DNA of 64,000 nucleotides from an uncultured Roseateles sp. (GTDB lineage: Bacteria > Pseudomonadota > Gammaproteobacteria > Burkholderiales > Burkholderiaceae), in the NCBI GenBank assembly GCA_946886855.1, contig CAMPJJ010000019.1:1-64000 (forward strand), in the 5' to 3' direction. Below are positions 8,604 to 18,545 of this stretch, piece after piece. Position 1 is the first letter of the stretch; each line of letters starts with the position of its first letter. The notes beneath the pieces were generated by a model. That model was not told where the DNA came from, ran no database searches, and saw only the letters and a list, made by a program, of their open reading frames with translations. The position numbers were made by a program, and so were the translations under genes.

Positions 8604-9269
8604 TTATGCGCTCGGCGCGGAGGCCGCCGCGGCCGGCGGCACTTCCGCCTGCTGCCCCGGCACCTTGTCGAGCGCCAGGTTGAGCTTGAGGACGTTGACG
8701 CGCGGCTCGCCGAGGACGGCGAGGTCGCGGGCCTCGGTGTTGGCCTGGATCAGGCGCTGCACGGCCTCGACCGGCAGGCCGCGTTCGCGGGCCACGCGGG
8801 CGGCCTGGTAACGCGCCGCGGCCATGCTGATGTGCGGATCCAGGCCGCTGGCGGAGGCGCTCACGAGGTCGACCGGCACCGGCGCGGTGTTGCCCGGATC
8901 GGCGGCCTTGAGCGCCTGGAGGCGGCCCTTCACCGCGTCGACCAGCGCGGGGTTGGTCGGGCCCTGGTTGGAGCCGCTGGAGCCGGTGGCGTTGTTGGCC
9001 ATCGGCGCGGTGGCCGACGGGCGGCCCCAGAAGTAGCGCGGCGAGGAGAAGTTCTGCCCGATCAGCTCGGAGCCGACGACCTTGCCGCCCTGCAGGATGA
9101 GGCTGCCCTCGGCCTGGAACGGGAACATGGTCTTGGCGACACCGGTCACGAGCGCCGGGTACAGCAGGCCGGTGACGGCGCTGAGCAGCACGAAGCCGAC
9201 GAGCGCGGGGCGCAGCATCCGCAACGGCGAATGGGACGTCGACAGGGGGTTGGAAGGCGTGGTTGTCAT
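8604..9269 (-). CDS. kdpC: KdpC, potassium-transporting ATPase subunit C
   Basis: KdpC is the small single-span subunit of the KdpFABC potassium pump that helps hold the complex together and raises ATP affinity. One transmembrane helix (about residues 17-40, [21 protein letters not shown]) is followed by the periplasmic domain with [21 protein letters not shown] and [12 protein letters not shown], both diagnostic. The C-terminus has an unusual Pro/Ala/Ser-rich tail ([16 protein letters not shown]). It lies 16 bp downstream of kdpB. Confidence 0.96.
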   Translation of the reverse strand: MTTTPSNPLSTSHSPLRMLRPALVGFVLLSAVTGLLYPALVTGVAKTMFPFQAEGSLILQGGKVVGSELIGQNFSSPRYFWGRPSATAPMANNATGSSGSNQGPTNPALVDAVKGRLQALKAADPGNTAPVPVDLVSASASGLDPHISMAAARYQAARVARERGLPVEAVQRLIQANTEARDLAVLGEPRVNVLKLNLALDKVPGQQAEVPPAAAASAPSA

Positions 9270-9285
9270 GATGGGGTTCTCCGCG

Positions 9286-11565
9286 TCACACGAGGTGGAG
9301 CGCGACCAGCAGCAGGTCGATCGCCTTGATGCCCACGAAGGGCACGATCAGTCCGCCGAGGCCGTAGAGCCACAGGTTGCGGCGCAGCAGCGCGGCCGCG
9401 CCGATGGGCCGGTAGGCGACGCCCTTGAGCGCCAGCGGGATGAGCGCGACGATGATCAGCGCGTTGAAGATGACGGCCGACAGGATGGCGGACGACGGGC
9501 TGTGCAGGCCCATCACGTTGAGCGCGGCCAGCTGCGGGTACACGCCCAGGAACATCGCCGGGATGATGGCGAAGTACTTCGCCACGTCGTTGGCGATCGA
9601 GAAGGTCGTCAGCGAGCCGCGCGTCATCAGCAGCTGCTTGCCGGTCTCGACGATCTCCAGCAGCTTGGTCGGATTCGAATCGAGGTCGACCATGTTGCCG
9701 GCCTCCTTCGCGGCCTGCGTGCCGCTGGCCATCGCCACCGCCACGTCGGCCTGCGCCAGCGCGGGGGCGTCGTTGGTGCCGTCGCCGGTCATCGCCACCA
9801 GGCGGCCTTCGGCCTGGTAGTCGCGGATCAGCTTGAGCTTGGCCTCCGGCGTCGCTTCGGCGAGGAAGTCGTCGACGCCCGCCTCGGCCGCGATCGCCGC
9901 GGCGGTGAGGCGGTTGTCGCCGGTGATCATCACCGTGCGGATGCCCATCTTGCGCAGCTGCGCGAAGCGCTCCTTGATGCCGCCCTTGACGATGTCCTTG
10001 AGCTCGACCACGCCCAGCACGCGGGCCTGGCCGTCGTTCAAGTCGGCCACCACCAGCGGCGTGCTGCCGCGGCGCGCCACTTCCTCGGCCACCGCGGTCA
10101 CCTGCGCCGGCATCTGGCCGCCGTGCAGCTCGACGAAGCGGCGGATCGCGTCCACCGCGCCCTTGCGCAGCTGACGCTTGGGATGCTCGGGATCGCCGAA
10201 GTCGACGCCGCTCATGCGCGTCTGGGCGGTGAACGGGACGAAGTGCGCCTGCAGCGTCGCCAGTTCGCGCTCGCGCAGGTTGAAGCGCTGCTTGGCCAGC
10301 ACGACGATGGAGCGGCCTTCCGGCGTCTCGTCCGCCAGCGAGGCGAGCTGCGCCGCGTCGGCCAGCAGCTGCTCCTGCAGCGTCGGGGCCGGCAGGAAGG
10401 CGCTGGCCTGGCGGTTGCCCAGCGTGATCGTGCCGGTCTTGTCGAGCATCAGCACGTCGACGTCGCCGGCGGCCTCGACCGCGCGGCCGGAGGTCGCGAT
10501 CACGTTGGCCTGCATCAGCCGGCTCATGCCGGCGACGCCGATGGCTGACAGCAGGCCGCCGATGGTCGTCGGGATCAGGCACACGAGCAGCGAGACCAGC
10601 GCGGTGATCGACACGACGGTGCCCGCGCCGGCGGCCTCGACCGCGAACAGCGAGTACGGCAGCAGCGTCACGGTGACGACCAGGAACACCAGCGTCAGCG
10701 CCACCAGCAGGATGGTCAGCGCGATCTCGTTGGGCGTCTTCTGGCGCTTGGCGCTCTCGACCATCGCGATCATGCGGTCCAGGAAGGCTTCGCCCGGGTT
10801 GACGGCGATGCGCACGACGACCCAGTCCGACAGCACGCGCGTACCGCCGGTGACGGCCGAGAAGTCGCCGCCCGATTCGCGGATCACCGGCGCGGATTCG
10901 CCGGTGATGGCGCTCTCGTCGACCGAGGCGACGCCTTCGATGACCTCGCCGTCCAGCGGCACCAGATCGCCGGCCTCGACCAGCACGACGTGGCCCTTGC
11001 GCAGCTCTTCAGACGCGACCGGATGCCAGGACGAGCCGTGGCGCGGGGTCTCGAGCTTCTTCGCCCAGGTCTTCGCCTTGAGGCCGCGCAGCGAGGCGGC
11101 CTGCGCCTTGGAGCGGCCTTCGGCCAGCGCCTCGGCGAAGTTGGCGAACAGCACGGTGAACCACAGCCACAGCGCGATGGCGAGCATGAAGCCGGGACCT
11201 TCGGCGCCGGCCAGCTCCGGATTGGCGAAGCTCGCCAGCCACAAGCCGGTGGTGAGGATGCTGCCGGCGTAGACGACGAACATCACCGGGTTGCGCAGCT
11301 GCGTCGACGGGGCGAGCTTGATGAAGGCATCGCGGATCGCGGGCTTCACCAGCGCGGGATCCCACATGCCGGTCTTCGCGCTGGCGCGCGGGGCCTGCGG
11401 GTCCTGCCCTTGCGGACTGGGCGAACCGTGAGGGCCTTGGGGACCTTGCGGACCGGAGGATCCTTGGGGACCTTGCGGTCCAGGGGATCCCTTGGCGCCG
11501 CCGAGGACCTCGGTGCGTGCCGAAGCGGGCACCGACGTATGGAGGGTCTTGAGTTGATTGGTCAT
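9286..11565 (-). CDS. kdpB: KdpB, potassium-transporting P-type ATPase catalytic subunit, with collagen-like N-terminus
   Basis: KdpB hydrolyses ATP to drive potassium uptake through KdpA. The phosphorylated residue is Asp375 in LDKTGT, the TGES motif is present ([10 protein letters not shown]), and the hinge is [20 protein letters not shown]. At 759 residues it is longer than the roughly 680-700 usual for the family. The extra part is N-terminal: residues 1-66 include eight consecutive Gly-X-Y triplets (26-49, mostly GPQ) before the conserved start at about residue 67 ([11 protein letters not shown]). An internal ATG at that point would give a normal-length protein, so the real start may be internal, but kdpB begins only 16 bp after kdpA when the long form is used. 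Confidence 0.95.
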   Translation of the reverse strand: MTNQLKTLHTSVPASARTEVLGGAKGSPGPQGPQGSSGPQGPQGPHGSPSPQGQDPQAPRASAKTGMWDPALVKPAIRDAFIKLAPSTQLRNPVMFVVYAGSILTTGLWLASFANPELAGAEGPGFMLAIALWLWFTVLFANFAEALAEGRSKAQAASLRGLKAKTWAKKLETPRHGSSWHPVASEELRKGHVVLVEAGDLVPLDGEVIEGVASVDESAITGESAPVIRESGGDFSAVTGGTRVLSDWVVVRIAVNPGEAFLDRMIAMVESAKRQKTPNEIALTILLVALTLVFLVVTVTLLPYSLFAVEAAGAGTVVSITALVSLLVCLIPTTIGGLLSAIGVAGMSRLMQANVIATSGRAVEAAGDVDVLMLDKTGTITLGNRQASAFLPAPTLQEQLLADAAQLASLADETPEGRSIVVLAKQRFNLRERELATLQAHFVPFTAQTRMSGVDFGDPEHPKRQLRKGAVDAIRRFVELHGGQMPAQVTAVAEEVARRGSTPLVVADLNDGQARVLGVVELKDIVKGGIKERFAQLRKMGIRTVMITGDNRLTAAAIAAEAGVDDFLAEATPEAKLKLIRDYQAEGRLVAMTGDGTNDAPALAQADVAVAMASGTQAAKEAGNMVDLDSNPTKLLEIVETGKQLLMTRGSLTTFSIANDVAKYFAIIPAMFLGVYPQLAALNVMGLHSPSSAILSAVIFNALIIVALIPLALKGVAYRPIGAAALLRRNLWLYGLGGLIVPFVGIKAIDLLLVALHLV
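11419..11490 (-). repeat. Collagen-like Gly-X-Y coding repeat in kdpB
   Basis: This 72-base stretch encodes eight successive triplets: [24 protein letters not shown]. The DNA is built from repeated CCTTGCGG/CCTTGGGG-like units on the plus strand, consistent with slippage-driven expansion. It lies in the cytoplasmic N-terminal extension of KdpB ahead of the conserved domain. Confidence 0.85.
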
Positions 11566-11581
11566 GATGGGCTCCGAAGCT

Positions 11582-13375
11582 TTACTTCCAGAGCATCAGG
11601 TGCTCGACGACGGGACCCAGCGCGAGCGCGGGCACGTAGTTCAGCAGGCCGACCAGGAGGACGGTGCCGATGAGCAGGACGACGAACAGCGGGCCGTGGG
11701 TGGGCAGCGTGCCCTCGCCGACGGGGATGCGCTTCTTGGCGGCCAGGCTGCCGGCGATGGCCAGCACGGGGACGATGACCAGGAAGCGGCCGAGCCACAT
11801 CGCGATGCCGAGCAGCGTGTTGTAGAACGGCGTGTTGGCGGACAGGCCGGCGAAGGCGCTGCCGTTGTTGTTGGCCGCCGAGGTGAAGGCGTAGAGGATC
11901 TCGCTGAAGCCGTGCACGCCGGGGTTGGCGATGCCGGCCTTGCCGTCGGTCGCGAGGACCGCGATCGCGGTGCCCGCGAGCACGACGATGGGCGTCACCA
12001 GGATGGCGACGGCGCTCATCTTCATCTCGAAGGGCTCGATCTTCTTGCCGAGGTACTCGGGCGTGCGGCCGATCATCAGGCCGGCGATGAAGACGGCCAG
12101 GATCGCGAAGACCAGCATGCCGTACAGGCCGGTGCCGACGCCGCCGAAGACGACCTCGCCGAGCTGCATCATCACCAGCGGCACCGCGCCGCCGATGGGC
12201 GTGAAGCTGTCGTGCATCGCGTTGACCGCGCCGCAGGAGGCGGCGGTGGTCACGACGGCGAACAGCGAGCTGGCCGAGATGCCGAAGCGCGTCTCCTTGC
12301 CTTCCATGTTGCCGCCGGCCTGGAGCTCGGTGGCCTGGATGTCGACGCCCTGCGCGGCGACCAGCGGGTTGCCGGCCTGCTCGGCGGGCGTGGCGACCAG
12401 CACGCCGACGACGAACAGGATGCTCATCGCGGCCAGGATCGCGGCGCCCTGGCGGCGGTCGCCGACCAGTTGCCCGAAGCTCAGGCACAGCGCGGCCGGG
12501 ATCACGAAGATCGCGACGATCTGCAGCAGGTTGGTGAACGGGGTCGGGTTCTCGTACGGATGCGCGGAGTTGGCGTTGAAGAAGCCGCCGCCGTTGGTGC
12601 CCAGCATCTTGATGGCTTCCTGCGAGGCGACCGGACCCATCGCGAGCGACTGCTCCTGCGTGTGCTGGTTCTCCATCACGGGCTCGCCCTTGGCGTCCTT
12701 CAGCGGCTGGCCGTCGGCGCCGAGCTTGGGCGTCTGGTAGTCCTGCGCCTCGACCGTCTGCACGGTCTTGTAGCCGTCGAAGTTCTGGATCACGCCCTGC
12801 TGGACGAACACGACCGCGATCACGAGGGCCAGCGGCAGCAGCAGCCACAGCGTGCAACGCGTGATGTCGGCCCAGAAGTTGCCGACATGGCCGGACAGGC
12901 GCGAGGCGAAGCCGCGGATCAGGGCGAACACGACCGCGATGCCGGTGGCGGCGGACAGGAAGTTCTGCACCGTCAGCGCGAGCATCTGCGTGAGGTAGCT
13001 CATCGTCGACTCGCCGCCGTAGCCCTGCCAGTTGGTGTTGGCGACGAAGCTGATGGCGGTGTTGAACGCCGAGTCCGGCGTCACCGCGCCCATCCCCTGC
13101 GGGTTGAGCGGCAGCACGCCCTGCAGGCGCTGCAGCGCGTAGACCGCGAGCACGCCGATGAAGTTGAAGATCAGCAGCGCGATGGCGTACTGCTTCCAGC
13201 CCATGCCCTCTTCCGGCTTGATGCCGGCGAGGCGGAAGATCGGCCGCTCGATGGCGGCGATCCAGCCGGGCATCTGCCCTTTGGCGAGCGCGGTGATCCA
13301 GCGCGCGAGCGGCCAGGCCAGCAGCAGCGTGACGACGAGGTAGAGGGCCAGGTTGGCCCAGGCGAGGTTCGTCAT
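11582..13375 (-). CDS. kdpA: KdpA, potassium-binding and translocating subunit
   Basis: KdpA is the channel-like subunit that carries potassium across the inner membrane. At 597 residues with about ten hydrophobic helices it fits the family. The selectivity-filter segments are visible: [52 protein letters not shown] and [13 protein letters not shown], each with the conserved Gly-containing loop. One base separates its ATG from the kdpF stop and 16 bases separate its stop from kdpB. Confidence 0.97.
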   Translation of the reverse strand: MTNLAWANLALYLVVTLLLAWPLARWITALAKGQMPGWIAAIERPIFRLAGIKPEEGMGWKQYAIALLIFNFIGVLAVYALQRLQGVLPLNPQGMGAVTPDSAFNTAISFVANTNWQGYGGESTMSYLTQMLALTVQNFLSAATGIAVVFALIRGFASRLSGHVGNFWADITRCTLWLLLPLALVIAVVFVQQGVIQNFDGYKTVQTVEAQDYQTPKLGADGQPLKDAKGEPVMENQHTQEQSLAMGPVASQEAIKMLGTNGGGFFNANSAHPYENPTPFTNLLQIVAIFVIPAALCLSFGQLVGDRRQGAAILAAMSILFVVGVLVATPAEQAGNPLVAAQGVDIQATELQAGGNMEGKETRFGISASSLFAVVTTAASCGAVNAMHDSFTPIGGAVPLVMMQLGEVVFGGVGTGLYGMLVFAILAVFIAGLMIGRTPEYLGKKIEPFEMKMSAVAILVTPIVVLAGTAIAVLATDGKAGIANPGVHGFSEILYAFTSAANNNGSAFAGLSANTPFYNTLLGIAMWLGRFLVIVPVLAIAGSLAAKKRIPVGEGTLPTHGPLFVVLLIGTVLLVGLLNYVPALALGPVVEHLMLWK

Positions 13376-13376
13376 G

Positions 13377-13466
13377 TCAGAACTCCTCCGCCCGCCACAG
13401 GGCGACCAGGAGATAGACGAACAGACCGGCGGAGATCAGTCCGGTCAGCCAGTAGAGCGCGCTCAT
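13377..13466 (-). CDS. kdpF: KdpF, small stabilising subunit
   Basis: This 29-residue peptide ([20 protein letters not shown] followed by VALWRAEEF) is one hydrophobic helix with the characteristic [12 protein letters not shown] ending of KdpF, which stabilises the Kdp complex in the membrane. Its ATGA overlaps the stop of the small membrane ORF upstream, and one base separates its stop from kdpA. Confidence 0.9.
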   Translation of the reverse strand: MSALYWLTGLISAGLFVYLLVALWRAEEF

Positions 13467-13555
13467 GGCTTGGCCTCCAGGCGATGGCTGGCGACTGCCA
13501 GGCCCACGGCCACGAGGAACAGCACGACGCTCAATCCGAGAAAGAGTGCATCCAT
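13463..13555 (-). CDS. 30-residue membrane peptide upstream of kdpF
   Basis: The frame begins MDALFLGLSVVLFLVAVGLA and ends [10 protein letters not shown]. It is a single hydrophobic helix with a short basic C-terminus, much like KdpF in design but without its signature ending. Its stop codon overlaps the kdpF start (ATGA), so it is translationally coupled and would be the first gene of the operon. I see no strong ribosome-binding site; the ATG follows a run of six A residues. It could be a second KdpF-like accessory peptide or a leader that couples translation. Nothing is known about its function. Confidence 0.55.
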   Translation of the reverse strand: MDALFLGLSVVLFLVAVGLAVASHRLEAKP

Positions 13556-13858
13556 TTTTTTGGGGTCCCATGCCCCCTCCATGAGGGCGTGATGGGATGG
13601 ATGAACTCTAGGAACGGCGGCCTCAAGGGGCTGTAGAAGCTCGGGGCGGGGGTATCAAGATTCCATAAAGATCGCTCCCCGGCGCTCCTCGGCGCTCCAC
13701 GAAACGCCGCTTCGGCCGGACATGTTTCAAGATGAAGCGGTTGTGACGTTGTCCACAACTCACCGGGAAAATCCGGGGTTGCGGTTATTGCATAGGGATT
13801 CCGTCGCCGTCGTCACCGAAGATCCTGGCCTTTCCAAAAGCGCCAGGAAGTCAGCCTC
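13556..13858. other. Divergent intergenic region between kdp cluster and binding-protein gene
   Basis: These 303 bases must hold the promoters for the kdp operon (leftward) and the binding-protein gene (rightward). The sequence is less GC-rich than the genes around it. It contains AT-rich patches near 13655-13680 and 13780-13800, but I cannot identify a clear KdpE site or a good -35/-10 pair. Confidence 0.4.
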
Positions 13859-14977
13859 ATGAACCGCCGCCACCTGCTCCAGAACCTCGCCGCCCTCGCC
13901 GGCGCCGGCAGCCTGCCTGCCTTCGCCGACAACGCGCGCATCGTGCTGGGCCAGTCCGCGCCCTTCAGCGGCCCGGCGAAGGAACTGGGCGAGCAGTTCA
14001 AGGAAGGCGCGATGCTGGTCTTCGACCAGGTCAACCAGCGCGGCGGCGTGAACGGGCGGCGCATCGAGCTGCGCAGCATGGACGACGGCTACGAGCCGGA
14101 GCGCTGCGCGGCCAACACGCGGCGCCTGATCGAGGACGGCGTCAACGCGCTGTTCGGCTACGTGGGCACGCCCACGACGCTGGCGGCGGTGCCGCTGCTG
14201 ACGGCGGCCAAGATCCCGCTGGTGGCACCGTTCACCGGCGCGGAGGCCTTGCGCACGCCGTTCAACCGTTTCCTGTTCCACATCCGCGCGTCCTACAACG
14301 ACGAGGCGGCGGAGATTGTCAAGCAGCTGACCGCGGTGGGCATCACGCGCGTGGCGGTGTTCTTCCAGAACGACGCCTACGGCCAGGCCGGTCTGGCGGC
14401 GGTCACCGCGGCGCTCAAGCAGCACAAGCTGGCCCCGGTGTCGCAGGGCACGGTGGAGCGCAACTCGGTGGACGTGGCCGCGTCGGTGACCGCGGTGATG
14501 GCGGGCAAGCCCGAGTGCATCGTGCAGGTGGCGGCCTACAAGTCCTGCGCGGCCTTCATCCGGGGCGCGCGCAAGATCGGCTTCCTGGGCAACTTCTACA
14601 ACTTCTCGTTCGTCGGCGCGCAGGCGCTGGCGTCGGAACTGGGCAAGGACGCGCGCGGCGTGGTGGTGTCGCAGGTCGTGCCCTTCCCGTTCTCGGGCCT
14701 GACGCCGATCGCCGGCGAATACCTGCAGCGCGCCAAGGCCGCGAAGGTGGACGTGAGCTACACCGGGATGGAAGGCTTCGTCGCCGCCAAGACGATGGTG
14801 GAAGGCCTCAAGCGCGCCGGCAACGACCCGACGCCGGCCAACATCATCAACGGCCTGGAGGCGCAGAGCCAGCTCGACCTGGGCGGGTTCTTCATCAGCT
14901 TCTCGGCACAGCGCCACGCCGGATCGCGGTACGTGGACATGACGATCCTCACGGAGGACGGCAAGGTCCGGCGTTGA
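13859..14977 (+). CDS. ABC transporter substrate-binding protein, branched-chain amino acid type
   Basis: This is a periplasmic binding protein of the Peripla_BP_6/LivK family. It has a twin-arginine-like signal peptide (MNRRHLLQNLAALAGAGSLP, cleaved after AFA), then IVLGQSAPFSGPAKELGEQ, FDQVNQRGGVNGRRIEL and the YVGTPTTLAAVPLL segment. Length (372 residues) is normal. No permease or ATPase gene is adjacent, so it is an orphan binding protein that may serve a transporter elsewhere or act as a receptor. An AGGAAG site lies ahead of the ATG. Confidence 0.88.
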   Translation: MNRRHLLQNLAALAGAGSLPAFADNARIVLGQSAPFSGPAKELGEQFKEGAMLVFDQVNQRGGVNGRRIELRSMDDGYEPERCAANTRRLIEDGVNALFGYVGTPTTLAAVPLLTAAKIPLVAPFTGAEALRTPFNRFLFHIRASYNDEAAEIVKQLTAVGITRVAVFFQNDAYGQAGLAAVTAALKQHKLAPVSQGTVERNSVDVAASVTAVMAGKPECIVQVAAYKSCAAFIRGARKIGFLGNFYNFSFVGAQALASELGKDARGVVVSQVVPFPFSGLTPIAGEYLQRAKAAKVDVSYTGMEGFVAAKTMVEGLKRAGNDPTPANIINGLEAQSQLDLGGFFISFSAQRHAGSRYVDMTILTEDGKVRR

Positions 14978-15008
14978 CAATGCAGCGGCCACCTCCGGCC
15001 GCTTCAGA

Positions 15009-16256
15009 ATGTCCATGCCGATGCCCCGATCGACACCGCGCTTGATCCTGCTGCTGGCCGCAGCGTTCCTGCTTTGCGCGTGCCGGTCCACGCCTTCCAC
15101 GCCTTCCCCCTCTTCCACCTCCGCGCCCTCCACGGCCAACAGGCAAGACCTGGCCCCCGACGCCCGGATCGGGCGCATCGAACGGGGGCTCGTTCCGCTA
15201 GACGCCTCGCGCCGGGAAAGCGGGCCGCCACGGTCGATCGCCGAGCGCATGGCGGATCTCCGCATCCCCGGTCTGAGCGTCGCGCTCTTCGATCAGGGGC
15301 ACCTCCAGTGGGCGCAGGGCTACGGTGTCCGCGACGCGGTGACGCGCGAGCCCGTCGATCCGTCGACCTTGTTCCAAGCCGCCTCGATCTCCAAGCCCGT
15401 GAGCTCGGTCACCTTGTTCCGGCTGGTGGATCAGGGGACGCTGACCCTCGACGAGGACGTGAACGACCGGCTGCGCAGCTGGAAAGTGCCTGAGAACGCC
15501 TTCGACCGGATCGAGAAGGTCACGCCGCGCCGCATCGTCACCCACATGGCCGGGCTGACCGGCCATGGTTTCGGCGGCTATGCGCAAGGGGACGCGCTCC
15601 CGACGGTCCGGCAGATCCTCGACGGCAGCCCACCGGCCAATTCGGCCGCCGTGCGCGTGGACGCCGTGCCCGGAACGCTCGAACGTTATTCCGGCGGGGG
15701 CTTCATGGTGCTGCAGCTGCTGATGGAGGAGGCCTCGGGGCGTCCTTTCACGGCGCTCGCGCAGGAGGCCGTCCTGCTGCCCGCAGGCATGCGGGATAGC
15801 ACGTTCTCGCAACCGTTGCCCCCCGCGCTGGCGGGTCGGGCGGCGGCGGGTCACACGTCGGATGGCGAGCGCCTGAAGGGGCGTTATCACGTCTATCCCG
15901 AGCTTGCCGCGGCGGGGCTCTGGACCACGCCGTCCGATCTCGCCCGATTCATGCTGGCGGTCGACCGCTCGGCCCGGGGCGAGCCGGACGGACTGCTCAG
16001 TCCCACCAGCGCGCGCACGATGTTGACCCGGGTTCCCGGCGGGGATGGCCAGGGCTTCGATCTCTCGGGCACGGGCGAGGCGCTCCGCTACAGCCATGCT
16101 GGCGGCAATGCGGGCTTCAGGTGCTATGCGGCGGCCTTCGCCGGCACGGGCCGCGGCGTGGTGCTGATGACGAATTCCGACGAGGGCGACCGCCTCGTGC
16201 GCGAAGTGACGCGAGCCATTGCCCGCGAGTACGGTTGGCCGACGCTGCGCGATTAA
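15009..16256 (+). CDS. Serine hydrolase, beta-lactamase/DD-peptidase family lipoprotein
   Basis: This 415-residue protein belongs to the PF00144 group. A signal peptide with the lipobox LLCAC suggests an outer- or inner-membrane lipoprotein. The catalytic SxxK is SISK in FQAASISKPVSS, the tyrosine motif is RYSGGG (Asn of YxN replaced by Gly, as in a subset of this family), and the third motif is YSHAGGNAGF. It could be an esterase, a DD-peptidase or a beta-lactamase-like enzyme; the substrate cannot be told. It is followed by the TAXI gene on the same strand. Confidence 0.85.
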   Translation: MSMPMPRSTPRLILLLAAAFLLCACRSTPSTPSPSSTSAPSTANRQDLAPDARIGRIERGLVPLDASRRESGPPRSIAERMADLRIPGLSVALFDQGHLQWAQGYGVRDAVTREPVDPSTLFQAASISKPVSSVTLFRLVDQGTLTLDEDVNDRLRSWKVPENAFDRIEKVTPRRIVTHMAGLTGHGFGGYAQGDALPTVRQILDGSPPANSAAVRVDAVPGTLERYSGGGFMVLQLLMEEASGRPFTALAQEAVLLPAGMRDSTFSQPLPPALAGRAAAGHTSDGERLKGRYHVYPELAAAGLWTTPSDLARFMLAVDRSARGEPDGLLSPTSARTMLTRVPGGDGQGFDLSGTGEALRYSHAGGNAGFRCYAAAFAGTGRGVVLMTNSDEGDRLVREVTRAIAREYGWPTLRD

Positions 16257-16329
16257 AGCGCCAGGTCAGCTCATCGAGGGAAGGACAAGGCCCCGTGCGG
16301 CCAGCAGGCCTCGAATACCATCGCCGTCC

Positions 16330-17709
16330 ATGACTCCGATTCAGCAATGGCATGCCACCCGCAGCCTGCGCCTGCTCTGGCAGACGCTGCGCGACATGAT
16401 GGTCTCGATGGGGCCGCTGCTGCTGCTCGGCGGCGGCCTGCTGGTCGCGGCCTACTGGTGGCTGGATCCGCAGCCGCCGCGCCAGGTGCGCCTGGCCACC
16501 GGCCCGGCCGGCAGCGCCTACGCCGCCTTCGGCGAGGGCTACGCGAAGGTGCTGGCGCGTGAGCGCATCCAGGTCGCGCTGATCGCCAGCGAAGGCGCGC
16601 AGGACGATCTGGCCCATCTGCGCGCGGGCACGGCCGATGTGGGCTTCGTGCGCGGCGGCATGGCCGATCCGGTGGCCGATACCGAGGCCGGCATCGTTTC
16701 GCTGGGCAGCCTGTTCTACGAGCCGATCTGGATCTTCTATCGCCGCGATCTCGGCATCGCGCGCCGCCAGCCCGGCGGCGAACTGCAGCGCCTGACCCAG
16801 TTGCGCGGCCTGCGCGTCAACGTGGACCAGGACGGCAGCGGTGTCCCCCAGATCGTCGAGAAGCTGCTGACGCTGAACCAGCTGAAGCCGGCCGATCTGC
16901 AGCTGTCCAATCTGTCGCCCGACGATGCCGGCGCGGCGCTGCGCGAGGGCCGGCTGGACGCCGCGGTGCTGATCTCGGCGCCGCAGTCCCGGCTGATCCG
17001 TGCGCTGCTGCGCGACCCGGCCATGGCGCTGATGGCCTTCGAGCAGAACGAGGCCTATTCGCGCCACCTGCCCTTCCTCTCCACCGTGACGCTGCCGCGC
17101 GGCGTGGTGGACCTGGCGGCGGACCTGCCGCCGCACGACGTGCCGCTGCTGGCCACCACCACCGCCCTGCTGGCGCGCGAGCAGACGCACCCGGCGCTGC
17201 GCCAGCTGTTCGCGCAGGCGGCGCTGGGACAGCACAGCGAGGCCGGCTGGTTCAACGGCGCGCGCGACTTCCCCAACACCCGCACCAGCGAGCTGCCGGT
17301 CAGCGCCGAGGGCGACCGCGCCATCAACGGCACGCCGCCGGCCTGGGCGCGCTACCTGCCCTTCTGGGCGGGCAATCTGCTGGAACGCATGTGGCTGGTG
17401 GTGGGCGGCCTGCTGGTGCTGATGCTGCCGCTGTCGCGCGTGGTGCCGCCGCTCTACACCTTCCGCGTGCGCTCGCGCGTGTTCCGCTGGTATGCGCGGC
17501 TGCGCGAGGTGGAAGCCAAGCTGGAAACCGGCACCGGGGGGCGCGAGGCCTTGCTCGACGAGCTGGACGAGCTCGACCGCGTCACCCACCGCATCGCGGT
17601 GCCGCTGTCCTATGCCGAAGAGCTCTACGCGCTGCGCAACAACATCCATGCGGTGCGCAAGCGCCTGCTGGCGCAGCGGCCCCCTCAGGCAGACGGAGCG
17701 ACCGGCTGA
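16330..17709 (+). CDS. TAXI-family TRAP transporter solute-binding protein
   Basis: The protein has an N-terminal membrane anchor (about residues 25-43), a TAXI-type ligand-binding domain (VRLATGPAGSAYAAFGEGYA, LRAGTADVGFVRGG, LRGLRVNVDQDGSG) and a second hydrophobic segment near residues 352-372. A cytoplasmic coiled-coil tail follows. TAXI proteins normally deliver solutes to TRAP transporters, but no TRAP permease is adjacent, and the C-terminal anchor suggests a membrane-bound sensor or binding role. The ATG at 16330 starts the conserved part; frames upstream overlap the hydrolase end. Confidence 0.85.
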   Translation: MTPIQQWHATRSLRLLWQTLRDMMVSMGPLLLLGGGLLVAAYWWLDPQPPRQVRLATGPAGSAYAAFGEGYAKVLARERIQVALIASEGAQDDLAHLRAGTADVGFVRGGMADPVADTEAGIVSLGSLFYEPIWIFYRRDLGIARRQPGGELQRLTQLRGLRVNVDQDGSGVPQIVEKLLTLNQLKPADLQLSNLSPDDAGAALREGRLDAAVLISAPQSRLIRALLRDPAMALMAFEQNEAYSRHLPFLSTVTLPRGVVDLAADLPPHDVPLLATTTALLAREQTHPALRQLFAQAALGQHSEAGWFNGARDFPNTRTSELPVSAEGDRAINGTPPAWARYLPFWAGNLLERMWLVVGGLLVLMLPLSRVVPPLYTFRVRSRVFRWYARLREVEAKLETGTGGREALLDELDELDRVTHRIAVPLSYAEELYALRNNIHAVRKRLLAQRPPQADGATG

Positions 17710-17783
17710 TCAGCGAGCCGCCCTGACCCGGCGCCTTGCGTGACCCTGGGCCTGCACGCCCGAGCCCGGCGGGGTTCGACCGC

Positions 17784-18224
17784 TCAGACCTTGGCGAGAA
17801 AGGCCGCGGCATCCCCCGCTTCGCACTGCCAGTCTGCGAAGACCCCGACCAGATTGCATTCCACGCAGTGGCAAGCGATGTAGTACCAGCGCACGTCATG
17901 GGTGCCCTCGTACACGGAGACGCCGGACATCAGCTCGAACACCTCGTTCTCGCACACGCACTCGTGCGTCTCGGGCGCGGCTTCTTCCAGGTGGTCCGCG
18001 CTGTCGCCCATCAGGTGGTCCCGCCCGCAGTCGGTGCAGGTGCGGATCGCCACGCCGGCGTCTTCATCGCTCTGAAGCGCAAAGGTCCGGCACCCGCAAT
18101 CGCATTTGGACGCGGCAAACCGGACGGCCTCGTGGCGGTTCGCAATGCTGTAGCTGCGCAGCTCGGCTTGGGTATCGCCGGACGTCGTCCCGTACCAGAA
18201 CTCGCCCTTCTTCGTCAGTGCCAT
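17784..18224 (-). CDS. Cys-rich putative zinc-binding protein, unknown function
   Basis: This 146-residue protein has several Cys pairs (CDCGC, CTDCG, CVCEN, CHCVECN), which suggest one or two structural zinc sites. There is no signal peptide or membrane helix. A GGAG site 8 bases ahead supports the ATG at 18224 rather than an upstream in-frame ATG. I do not recognise the family. It is convergent with the TAXI gene and divergent from the amylase gene. Confidence 0.65.
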   Translation of the reverse strand: MALTKKGEFWYGTTSGDTQAELRSYSIANRHEAVRFAASKCDCGCRTFALQSDEDAGVAIRTCTDCGRDHLMGDSADHLEEAAPETHECVCENEVFELMSGVSVYEGTHDVRWYYIACHCVECNLVGVFADWQCEAGDAAAFLAKV

Positions 18225-18336
18225 CGATGCTGCTCCATTCGTCAACGTGAGGCGTCCCGGCAGGCCTGACGCCAGGCTCGCCCCGATCCTTCGGATTTTG
18301 CCTGGAGGCCCGGCGAGTCGTCGTCGACCCCGATCA

Positions 18337-18352
18337 GTAGCGAAACTACGGA
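18337..18352 (+). promoter_or_regulatory. Upstream inverted-repeat box 1 of amylase promoter
   Basis: The 16-mer GTAGCGAAACTACGGA is an inverted repeat, GTAG-N5-CTAC, followed by GGA. Its start is exactly 64 bp before that of a matching second box. Confidence 0.55.
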
Positions 18353-18400
18353 CTGAAACAACTGCTCGACCTCAGTGGAAAGGGCAAACGGCGCGACTTG

Positions 18401-18416
18401 GTAGTTTTCCTACGGA
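18401..18416 (+). promoter_or_regulatory. Upstream inverted-repeat box 2 of amylase promoter
   Basis: The 16-mer GTAGTTTTCCTACGGA shares the GTAG-N5-CTAC-GGA pattern of box 1. A possible -10 element (TACAGT) lies at 18436-18441. This would put the centre of box 2 near -40, where class II activators bind. The activator is not identified. Confidence 0.55.
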
Positions 18417-18545
18417 ATTTCTGCGCCGGCCTGTCTACAGTGGACGTACTTTCCGAGCCCGGAAAGCCGGCCATGGCAGGCAGTCGAATGGCCGAATCCA
18501 GCCGCCCCGCGACGAGGGCGGCGGCCAATCAACACCGGAGACCAC

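Noticed and set aside
11558..13636. Plus-strand open frame of 692 codons
   Set aside because: It is antisense to kdpA/kdpF, with His/Asp/Arg-rich composition typical of shadow frames.
13760..15265. Minus-strand 501-codon frame
   Set aside because: It covers the binding-protein gene in antisense and has no conserved motif; the plus-strand gene has a signal peptide and family motifs.
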